Source: CAYSLU01 sp964431965 (GTDB taxonomy: Bacteria; Verrucomicrobiota; Kiritimatiellia; CAIKKV01; CAYSLU01). Taken from it: 23,905 nt of DNA. Positions 13,518 to 23,905 of the stretch are shown piece after piece (within the stretch, counting starts at the first letter, position 1; every line of letters begins with the position of its first letter). A program made the position numbers and the translations under genes. Location: positions 1-23,905 of the forward strand of contig CAYSLU010000086.1 in the NCBI GenBank assembly GCA_964431965.1. The letters run 5' to 3'. The notes beneath the pieces were generated by a model. The model did no database searches, was not told the DNA's origin, and worked only from the letters and a program-made list of their open reading frames with translations.

Positions 13518-16500
13518 GTGTCTGACGCGCTGGCGCGACAGGTGGACTTCATATTCTTCGTCTACGGGCTGGCCTTCATCCTGATGGCCGCCGTGGCGCA
13601 GGGACTGCTGCGCCATCGGTCCGAGCGCCTTCCATGGAAGTGGTTCTGCCTCTTCGGGTTTGCGCACGGGATCCATGAGTGGCTGGACATGGCAGCCGTC
13701 AGTCTCGACGACTCGCCGGCCTTCGCAGTCTGCCGGCTGCTCTCCATGACCGTTTCGTTCCTGTTCCTGGCGGAGTTCGCGCGCGCCGGATCGCGCGCCG
13801 TCGGTGGGCCGCGGATCGGGCTGTGGATCTACATCCCGATGCTGGCGGCCGCCAACGCGGGAGCCATAGAGGGCGTCCCCGGGTTGAACGCCGCAGTCCG
13901 CTACAGCATCGCGCTTCCCGCCGCCGCCGGCGCCGCCGGCGTCCTCTGGAGTTGGAGGCGGCTGCTGCGGGGCGAGCCGGGAGCCCGTCTGCGGGCCGGC
14001 TTGGCGGCAGGATCCATGCTGGCGTACGCAGTGGCGGCGGGTCTGATTCCCCCGCCTTCGGACATCGGCCTGGGGCGCATCCTCAATACCGGCACGTTCC
14101 TGGACCGGACCGGCTTCCCTGTCCAACTGCTCCGCACGGCCTGCGCGGCCACGCTGGCGATTGTTCTGTGGCAGCACTACCGCTCGATCCGGCGCCACCA
14201 CGTGCCCACATCCACCCTGTTCCGATTCGACCAGTGGCTGGTGCTTCTGCTCATCACCGTTCTGGCCCTCGGCTGGGTGCTCGTCGAGGACATCGGGGAC
14301 AAGGAGCAGCGGCAGGAGGAGCTCAGCTACCAGGCGCGGCTCAGTTCGGCCAAGAGCACGCTGGAGAACGCCGTCGAGACGGCCGACCGCCTGGTCCGGT
14401 CGCTCTCGGGCGCTCCCGGAATGACGGGCCTGAGCCCGGCCGACGCCGGGGCGCTCGAAGCGGCCAATGATGTGCTCGACCGCTACAGCCGCATTCTGCG
14501 TGATTCGATCGCATACGTCATGGCCCCGGACGGCATTGTCGCGGCCTCATCGAACCGCGATTCGCCGACGAGCTTCGTGGGCCACTCCTACGCCAGCCGC
14601 CCCTACTTCCGCCAGGCGGCCGCCGGCGAGCCTGGCCGCTACGTTGCCATCGGGCTCACGTCCGGCCTGCCCGGCTACTATGCCAGCTGTCCCATTACGA
14701 AGGGCGGCCGCACGGTCGGCGTCGCCGTGATCAATATCAACATCCGCGGCTATCTTCCGCCTCTGTCCCACGGCGAAGTCGGCTACCTTGTCGACCGCCA
14801 CGGAATCGTGCTGTATGCATCCGATCCCTCGTCGTATCTCCGCCCGCTCTGGCCGCTGTCACCGTCGATTCGCGCCCGGCTGCTCGAGTCCCTTCAGTTT
14901 CCGACCATCGGCGCCAGCCCGGTGCTCGACGCCGTGCCCCGCACCGGCGCGCGGTGCCCCTTGGGCGGCAGGACGTTCATGGTGTTCCGACAGATCACCG
15001 GTGCGGAGGGCATGTCCATCGTCGTGCTGGGGCGCATGGATCGCCCGCGCATCTGGCGCCTGATCGGCATTCTCCTGACCCTTCCCTGCATTGTGCTTCT
15101 GCTGGGCTTCTTCATCGTCCAGCGCCGCAGCCAGGAGTCGGTTGACGAAGAGACGGCCGCGCTGCTGCGCGTTCGCCGCCAGCAGGAGGCGCTGCTCCGG
15201 GTGACGGCGTCCGCGACGGCCATCGACGGCGACATGGCCGGCGCAGCCCGCCTGATCACCGCCGAAGCCGCCGCCGCGCTCAGCGTGGCCCGCGCGGGAC
15301 TCTGGACGCTCGACCGCAAGGCGGGGGAATTCCGCTGCATGGATCTCTACGATGCGGCGACCGGCGAGCACACCGCCGGAATGCGCGTGGCGGTCGCATC
15401 CTGCCCCACCTATTGCGCCGCCCTCGCCGCCGCCCGCTCGATCGACGCGGCGGACGCGGACGCGGACGCCCGGACCCGCGAGTTCGGAGCCGCCCGCCCG
15501 GGAGAGGAAGGCACAGCCCGGGCCCGTCTCGATGCCGCCGTCCGCATGGAGGGACGCCTCGTGGGCGTGCTATGCCACGAGAGCCTGAATGCCACACGGG
15601 CCTGGATCGGCGACGAGGTGCGCTTCGCCGCCGAGATGGCCGACCAGGCGGCCCAAGTCCTGGTCAACCACCAACGGCGGCAGGCTGAGCGGGAACTCGC
15701 GGACGCTTGGGATCTGAACCAGAAGATGATCGCGGCCTCATCCATCGGCATCGCCGCCTACCGCGCGGCCGGCCCGTGCGTGTTTGCGAACGAGGCGATG
15801 GCTCGCATCGTTAGCGGCAGCGCTGAAGAACTGGTCCGCATGGACTTCAGACGCATCGAATCCTGGCGCACGTCCGGGCTCTTGGACCTCGCCGCGAACG
15901 CGCTCCAAAGCGGCATCCCGGCCAGCGGCGAAATCCACATGCTCACGACCTTCGGCCGGGACGTGTGGATGGCATACCACCTCGCCCGGTTTGAAAGCCG
16001 CGGCGAGCCGCACCTGCTGCTCGTGGCGCACGACATCAGCGAACAGAAGCACGCCCAGCAACTCCTCCAGGCTTCGAGAGACGAGCTCGAGGCGCGAGTG
16101 CGCGACCGGACGACGGAGCTGTCGCGCGCGAACGACCAGCTCCAGGCCCAGGTGGCAGAGCGGCAGCGGGCCGAGCTTGCCCTGAAGGAGAGCGAGAGCC
16201 GCTACCGAACCCTGATCGAGTCCACGGATGCCATCCCGTGGGAGTTCGACCTTGAGCACGATCGGTGGACGTACGTCGCCCCCCAGGCCGAACGCATCCT
16301 GGGCTACCCGCCGACCGAATGGACCCAGTTCGCGTTCTGGACCGCCCGCGTGCATCCGGATGATCGCGAATGGGTGTCCGAGTACAGCCGCGACTGCACG
16401 GATCGCGGCGAGACTCACTCGTTCGAATACCGCTTCATGGCCCGGGACGGCCGGACGGTCTGGCTTCGCGATCTGATCAGCGTCGAGATGGCCGGCAAGC

Positions 16501-18101
16501 GCCCTGTCCGGCTGCGCGGATACATGCTGGATGTCACCGAGCGGCGCCACGCCGAAGAAGCACTGAGGAGCTCCAAGGAGCATCTGGAGGCCACCCTCAA
16601 CGCACTGCCCGATCTGCTCTTCGAGGTAGACCGGGACGGCCGGATCTACGATTTCCGAGCTCCCAAGCCGAACCAGCTGTATGTGCCGCCCGATCAGTTC
16701 CTGGGCCGCCGGATGACAGACATCCTGCCGGAGCAGGCATCAACGGTGATCGCGGCCGGGCTGGCGGAAGCGGCCCAGACAGGCGTCCATCGCGGCGGAA
16801 CGTATGCCCTCGACATGCCGGGCGGAGCCGCGTGGTACGAGATCTCCGTCGCCGCCCGCGGCTCCCCCAGCCGGCCGGACGCTCACTTCATCCTGCTCGT
16901 GCACAACATCACCGAGAGGATGCAGGCGGAAGAAGCGAGGAAGCGGCTGGAAGCCCAGATGCTTCAGACCCAGAAGCTCGAGAGCATGGGTGTCCTGGCC
17001 GGAGGAATCGCCCATGACTTCAATAACATCCTCATGGCCATCATCGGCAACCTCGACCTGGCGCTCTCTGACATGCCGGGCGCCCACCCCATGCGGAGGA
17101 ATCTGGAGGAGGCCGGACGGGCGGCACAGCGGGCAGCCGACCTCACCCAGCAGATGCTCGCCTACTCCGGCCGCGGCCGGTTCGTCGTCGAGGCGATCGA
17201 CCTCTCTGCGCTCGTCCGGGACACGGCCAAGATGCTCGAGGTGTCCATCTCGAAGAAGGCCCGAACCGAATACCGTCTCGACGACGATCTGCCGGCCGTC
17301 GAGGGGGACGCAACCCAGATCCGCCAGATCGTCATGAATCTCGTGATCAACGCCTCGGAGGCCATCGGCGAACAGACGGGCCGGATCACCATATCCACCG
17401 GCGCCCAAACGTGCACACGATCCGACTGGGCCGCTACCTGGCTGAAGGAAGATCTGCCCGAAGGCGACTACGCCTGGATCGAAGTATCGGATACGGGCTG
17501 CGGCATGGACGCCGCCACCCTCGCCCGGATCTTCGACCCGTTCTTCACGACGAAGTTCACCGGCCGCGGGCTGGGCCTCGCCGCCGTACTGGGCATCGTG
17601 CGCGGCCATCGCGGCGCCATCGGGGTGGAAAGTCAGCCCGCGCAGGGAACGACGGTGCGCGTCTTCCTCCCGGCCACTCGCCATGCGACGCCGCCGGCGC
17701 CCGAGGAACCGGCGACGCCCCGCCAGCTGAAGGAAAGCGGAACCATCCTCATGGCGGACGACGAACCGGCCGTTCGCGAGGTCTGCCGCCTCATGCTCGA
17801 GCGGCTGGGCTTCGAAACGGTCGGAGCCGCGGACGGACGCGAGGCCGTGGACCTGTTTGTCGCCAGCCCGGATCGATTCCGGTGCGTCATCCTCGATCTC
17901 ACCATGCCCCGCATGGACGGCGACGAGGCGTTCACCGAACTCAGGAAGATCAGTCCGGATGTCCGCGTGATCCTCTGCAGCGGCTACGGCGAGCAGGAGC
18001 TCTCCAAGCGGTTCGCCGGCCGCGGGCTCGCCGGCTTTCTGCAGAAACCCTACCGCTACGAAGCGCTGGCCGCCGCGATCCACCAGGCAATCGGAGCCTG
18101 A
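13518..18101 (+). CDS. Large membrane-bound hybrid sensor histidine kinase with receiver
   Basis: 1527 residues. Residues 8-225 hold about six or seven membrane helices, starting with FIFFVYGLAF and HGIHEWLDM, a membrane sensor type shared by many bacterial signalling proteins. Then a helix (~239-256), a dCache-like extracytoplasmic sensor (~262-508; YVMAPDGIVAASSN, RPYFRQAAAGEPG, GVAVININ), a helix (513-534), a GAF domain (~560-715), and three PAS domains (~725-845, ~893-1010, ~1020-1135) with coiled linkers. The kinase core has GGIAHDFNNIL (phospho-acceptor His1166), N-box NLVINASEA, DTGCGM (1325-1330) and GRGLGLAAV. A C-terminal receiver carries DDE (1414-1416), Asp1460 in VILDLTMP and Lys1510. 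The GTG start (13518) is preceded by cgggggtga. No output regulator is adjacent, so the phosphorelay partner is elsewhere. Confidence 0.93.
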   Translation: MSDALARQVDFIFFVYGLAFILMAAVAQGLLRHRSERLPWKWFCLFGFAHGIHEWLDMAAVSLDDSPAFAVCRLLSMTVSFLFLAEFARAGSRAVGGPRIGLWIYIPMLAAANAGAIEGVPGLNAAVRYSIALPAAAGAAGVLWSWRRLLRGEPGARLRAGLAAGSMLAYAVAAGLIPPPSDIGLGRILNTGTFLDRTGFPVQLLRTACAATLAIVLWQHYRSIRRHHVPTSTLFRFDQWLVLLLITVLALGWVLVEDIGDKEQRQEELSYQARLSSAKSTLENAVETADRLVRSLSGAPGMTGLSPADAGALEAANDVLDRYSRILRDSIAYVMAPDGIVAASSNRDSPTSFVGHSYASRPYFRQAAAGEPGRYVAIGLTSGLPGYYASCPITKGGRTVGVAVININIRGYLPPLSHGEVGYLVDRHGIVLYASDPSSYLRPLWPLSPSIRARLLESLQFPTIGASPVLDAVPRTGARCPLGGRTFMVFRQITGAEGMSIVVLGRMDRPRIWRLIGILLTLPCIVLLLGFFIVQRRSQESVDEETAALLRVRRQQEALLRVTASATAIDGDMAGAARLITAEAAAALSVARAGLWTLDRKAGEFRCMDLYDAATGEHTAGMRVAVASCPTYCAALAAARSIDAADADADARTREFGAARPGEEGTARARLDAAVRMEGRLVGVLCHESLNATRAWIGDEVRFAAEMADQAAQVLVNHQRRQAERELADAWDLNQKMIAASSIGIAAYRAAGPCVFANEAMARIVSGSAEELVRMDFRRIESWRTSGLLDLAANALQSGIPASGEIHMLTTFGRDVWMAYHLARFESRGEPHLLLVAHDISEQKHAQQLLQASRDELEARVRDRTTELSRANDQLQAQVAERQRAELALKESESRYRTLIESTDAIPWEFDLEHDRWTYVAPQAERILGYPPTEWTQFAFWTARVHPDDREWVSEYSRDCTDRGETHSFEYRFMARDGRTVWLRDLISVEMAGKRPVRLRGYMLDVTERRHAEEALRSSKEHLEATLNALPDLLFEVDRDGRIYDFRAPKPNQLYVPPDQFLGRRMTDILPEQASTVIAAGLAEAAQTGVHRGGTYALDMPGGAAWYEISVAARGSPSRPDAHFILLVHNITERMQAEEARKRLEAQMLQTQKLESMGVLAGGIAHDFNNILMAIIGNLDLALSDMPGAHPMRRNLEEAGRAAQRAADLTQQMLAYSGRGRFVVEAIDLSALVRDTAKMLEVSISKKARTEYRLDDDLPAVEGDATQIRQIVMNLVINASEAIGEQTGRITISTGAQTCTRSDWAATWLKEDLPEGDYAWIEVSDTGCGMDAATLARIFDPFFTTKFTGRGLGLAAVLGIVRGHRGAIGVESQPAQGTTVRVFLPATRHATPPAPEEPATPRQLKESGTILMADDEPAVREVCRLMLERLGFETVGAADGREAVDLFVASPDRFRCVILDLTMPRMDGDEAFTELRKISPDVRVILCSGYGEQELSKRFAGRGLAGFLQKPYRYEALAAAIHQAIGA

Positions 18102-18149
18102 TCCCGGTCGGCGCCTGTCTGCGACCATGCGCGCCGGCTGTCGTTTGGC

Positions 18150-18177
18150 TTGATTTGCCCCGTCGATGCGGTACATT
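18150..18177 (+). promoter_or_regulatory. Candidate sigma-70-type promoter for the leucine-rich-repeat gene
   Basis: TTGATT (18150-18155), a 16-bp spacer, TACATT (18172-18177). Each box matches 4/6. Transcription would begin about 18184, just before the ribosome-binding site aaggagg (18187-18193), giving a very short leader. Pattern match only. Confidence 0.4.
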
Positions 18178-18201
18178 TCGGCCCGCAAGGAGGACTCCCC
18201 C

Positions 18202-18837
18202 ATGATCGTCCGCGCCGCGTTGTGTGTGACCGTGATGTGCGCCGCCATCTCGTTGGCGGGAACCGACGACCGATCGGCCAAGCCTGCTGAGGTGAAGGAT
18301 CTGAAGGCGGCTCAGGCTAAGCCGGCCGAGGTACTCGACCTCAACCTCTACGGTCAAGATCTGTCCGCCGTTCCCGACCCGTTCGGCGCATTTGCCAAGG
18401 TCGAACGGCTCGGACTGAGGAAGACGAAGCTGACGGCCGTGCCCCCGTCCGTCGCCTCGCTGGAAAATCTGGGATGGCTCGACGTCAGCCAGAACGGGTT
18501 GGCGACGCTCCCCGCTGAGATCGGCCGCCTGGCCCAACTCACCCAGCTCTACGCGAGCGACAACGCGCTGACGGCACTGCCGCCGGAAATCGGCAATCTG
18601 AGCCGCCTCACCTACCTGAATCTCGATCGGAACAAGCTGGCGGCGCTGCCGGATGAAATCGAAAAACTGTCCAGCCTCGAGTGGCTCCGCCTGAACAACA
18701 ACGAACTGACCGCCCTGCCGAACGGGATCGGCCGGATGAAGAGTCTCAAACGGCTGTACATCCGGGGCAACAAGTTCGCGCCCGAGACGCTCGCCGGCAT
18801 CACGAACACGCTCAAGGGAATCGAAGTGGTGTTCTGA
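18202..18837 (+). CDS. Exported leucine-rich-repeat protein
   Basis: 211 residues. A signal peptide (1-20, ALCVTVMCAAISLAG) is followed by a short charged segment and seven tandem leucine-rich repeats. Six are exactly 23 residues long, starting at about 44, 67, 90, 113, 136 and 159, and the seventh (from 182) is a capping repeat. The repeat pattern is LxxLxLxxNxLxxLPxxIxxLxx, a motif that folds as a curved solenoid for protein binding. No enzymatic domain is attached. A strong ribosome-binding site (aaggagg) 8 nt before ATG 18202 fixes the start, and an upstream ATG at 18166 is less likely. It stands alone: the kinase lies 100 bp upstream and carB is tail to tail with a 3-bp gap. Partner and role unknown. 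Confidence 0.88.
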   Translation: MIVRAALCVTVMCAAISLAGTDDRSAKPAEVKDLKAAQAKPAEVLDLNLYGQDLSAVPDPFGAFAKVERLGLRKTKLTAVPPSVASLENLGWLDVSQNGLATLPAEIGRLAQLTQLYASDNALTALPPEIGNLSRLTYLNLDRNKLAALPDEIEKLSSLEWLRLNNNELTALPNGIGRMKSLKRLYIRGNKFAPETLAGITNTLKGIEVVF

Positions 18838-18840
18838 CGC

Positions 18841-22161
<3,321 letters not shown>

Positions 22162-22219
22162 GGTCTCGCCGTGCTGGTGATGATGGGTTGTCCGGATGCC
22201 GGTCGCCCGGCCCCGGCGT

Positions 22220-23851
22220 TCAGAATTCCGACCGTTTCGCTGTGCCGCCCGCACGGTGCCTCAGCGCCGCCCCTACGAACTCGCGAAACAGGGGGTGCGC
22301 CTCAAGCGGCGTGGACTGGAACTCGGGGTGGAACTGGCAGGCCACGAACCACGGGCCGTCCCGGAGCTCGACCACCTCGACCAGGTTCCCCTCTGCCGAA
22401 TGGCCCGCGAAGACCATGCCCTTGGCCGCCAGCGCGTCCCGAAACCGGTCATTGAACTCGTACCGGTGCCGGTGCCGCTCGACGATCTCGGCCCGGGCGT
22501 ACGCCGCGCGGGAACGCGTGCCGTCCGTCAGGCGGCACTTCTGGCCGCCGAGCCGCATCGTGCCGCCCTTGGCCAACACCTTCTTCTGCTCTTCCATGAG
22601 ATCGATGACCGGCGCGGGTGTGTTCGGGTCGAACTCCGTGCTGTTCGCCCCGGCCAGCCCGCACACGTTGCGCGCAAACTCGATCACGGCGCACTGCATG
22701 CCCAGGCAGATCCCGAAGAAGGGGATTCCCCGCTCCCGGGCGTAGCGGATGGCCGCGATCTTTCCCTCGATCCCCCGGTGCCCGAACCCGCCCGGCACCA
22801 GCACGGCCGAAACGCCGCCGAGAGAGGGCTCCACGCCGCTCTTCTCGATGTCCTCCGACTCGACCATCCGGATGCGCAGCCGCACGTCGTTGGCGATCGC
22901 GCCGTGCGTCAGCGCCTCGTAGATGCTCTTGTACGAGTCGCGCAGGCTGATGTACTTCCCGACCACCGCGATCTCCACCTCGCCCGCGGACGGCGCGATC
23001 AGCCGCTGGAGCATCTGCTTCCAGTCGTCCATCCGCAGCGCGTTCACGTGCAGGTTCAGGAGCTCCATGATGTACACGTCAACGTCCTGCTTGGCCAGGT
23101 CGATCGGCACCTCGTAGATGGAGTGGGCGACGTCGAGCTCCTCGATCACGAGGTTCTTGTCGACGTTGCAGAAGAGCGCCAGCTTGTCCTTGTGCTCCTG
23201 CTTCATCGCCTGCTCGGTGCGGCACACCAGAATGTCGGGGAATATCCCGATGCTCCGGAGCAGGCTCACCGACTGCTGGGACGGCTTCGTCTTCGTCTCG
23301 CCCGCCGCCTTGATGTACGGCACCAGCGTGAGGTGGATGAAAATGCCGTTGTGGCGGCCGATCTCCTGACGGTACTGCCGGATGGCCTCCAGGAAAGGCA
23401 GCGACTCGATGTCGCCCACCGTGCCGCCGATCTCGGTGATTGCGATGTCGACGTCCGGCGAGTCGAGCGCGGCGATCGCAGCCTTGATCTCGTCCGTGAT
23501 GTGAGGGACGACCTGCACGGTCTTGCCCAGGTACCCGCCGGCCCGCTCGCGCGCGATGACCGTGCTGTAGATCCGGCCTGTGGTGAAGTTGCTCTCCCGC
23601 GTGCACGCGAGGCCGGTGAAGCGCTCATAGTGCCCGAGGTCCAGGTCGGTCTCCGCCCCGTCCACCGTGACGTACACCTCCCCGTGCTGATACGGAGACA
23701 TGGTGCCGGGATCGACGTTTAGGTACGGATCCAGCTTCTGAAGCCGGACCCGGTATCCGCGGCGGATGAGGAGGAGCGCGAGCGATGCCGAGGTGAGTCC
23801 TTTGCCCAGGGAGGACACCACCCCGCCCGTGATGAAGATATGCTTCGTCAT
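22220..23851 (-). CDS. pyrG: CTP synthase
   Basis: 543 residues, normal length. It converts UTP to CTP using ATP and glutamine. The N-terminal synthase domain has the P-loop-like GGVVSSLGKGLTSASLA (9-25), KLDPYLNVDPGTMSP (39-53) and ITEIGGTVGDIES (138-150). The C-terminal class I glutaminase domain has PGGFGHRG (353-360), nucleophile Cys382 in FGICLGMQ, and His508/Glu510 in FHPEFQSTP. The ATG at 23851 is preceded by AGAAAGG. It is the first gene of a pyrG-carB pair in which both products supply pyrimidine nucleotides, probably one transcript. The 54 bases upstream to the window edge show no clear promoter. Confidence 0.98.
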   Translation of the reverse strand: MTKHIFITGGVVSSLGKGLTSASLALLLIRRGYRVRLQKLDPYLNVDPGTMSPYQHGEVYVTVDGAETDLDLGHYERFTGLACTRESNFTTGRIYSTVIARERAGGYLGKTVQVVPHITDEIKAAIAALDSPDVDIAITEIGGTVGDIESLPFLEAIRQYRQEIGRHNGIFIHLTLVPYIKAAGETKTKPSQQSVSLLRSIGIFPDILVCRTEQAMKQEHKDKLALFCNVDKNLVIEELDVAHSIYEVPIDLAKQDVDVYIMELLNLHVNALRMDDWKQMLQRLIAPSAGEVEIAVVGKYISLRDSYKSIYEALTHGAIANDVRLRIRMVESEDIEKSGVEPSLGGVSAVLVPGGFGHRGIEGKIAAIRYARERGIPFFGICLGMQCAVIEFARNVCGLAGANSTEFDPNTPAPVIDLMEEQKKVLAKGGTMRLGGQKCRLTDGTRSRAAYARAEIVERHRHRYEFNDRFRDALAAKGMVFAGHSAEGNLVEVVELRDGPWFVACQFHPEFQSTPLEAHPLFREFVGAALRHRAGGTAKRSEF

Positions 23852-23905
23852 GGGGCGCCTTTCTAGCACACCCCGCCCCCGGGGTCAAACTTGCTGACGG
23901 ACGGG

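Noticed and set aside
15448..15470. Repeated GCGGAC units in the kinase gene, coding an Ala-Asp run
   Set aside because: Only three or four units inside a GAF loop, with no sign of a functional repeat array.
22196..23722. 508-residue plus-strand frame opposite pyrG
   Set aside because: Antisense shadow of conserved pyrG coding sequence; no ribosome-binding site or domain.

Overview
This is a high-GC bacterial chromosomal window dominated by housekeeping, signalling and envelope genes. It contains no rRNA, tRNA, CRISPR array, insertion sequence or phage gene that I could recognise. The gene mix suggests a member of the PVC group, perhaps Kiritimatiellota, Lentisphaerota or Verrucomicrobiota: a secreted glycoside hydrolase with an internal carbohydrate-binding module, NtrC-type sigma-54 regulation, a CsgG-family lipoprotein, a stand-alone HPr-like protein and a PMT-like membrane protein. 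This placement is inference; no marker here settles it.

Layout. Bases 1-1471 (+): 3' end of leuS, a small one-helix membrane protein and a HIT-family hydrolase, closely spaced. 1479-4049 (-): a large secreted glycoside hydrolase. 4209-4949 (+): a TauE/SafE-type exporter, divergent from the hydrolase. 5020-10275 (+): a four-gene run of CsgG/FlgT-like lipoprotein, PAS histidine kinase, NtrC-type sigma-54 activator and GT-C-like membrane protein; the last two junctions are GTGA start/stop overlaps. 10216-12744 (-): a periplasmic TPR protein and an RsmB-like rRNA methyltransferase. 13008-13280 (+): an HPr-like protein with its own candidate sigma-54 promoter and a strong terminator. 13518-18101 (+): a 1527-residue membrane hybrid sensor kinase. 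18202-18837 (+): a small exported leucine-rich-repeat protein. 18841-23851 (-): pyrG followed by carB.

The most notable point is the HPr-like protein. The motif that normally carries the phosphorylated His reads GLNARPA, so that His is Asn, while the regulatory Ser motif (GKSILGLMSLG) is intact. This is the pattern of Crh, a regulatory HPr paralogue that cannot pass phosphate through the PTS. It is preceded by a near-consensus sigma-54 promoter and closed by a textbook terminator, so it looks like a separately controlled regulator. The same window encodes a sigma-54 activator whose GAFTGA loop reads GAFTSA. A link between the two is attractive but unproven.

Genes are tightly packed. Three tail-to-tail gene pairs are separated by 7 bp, overlap by 60 bp, and are separated by 3 bp, with no terminator hairpin visible between them.
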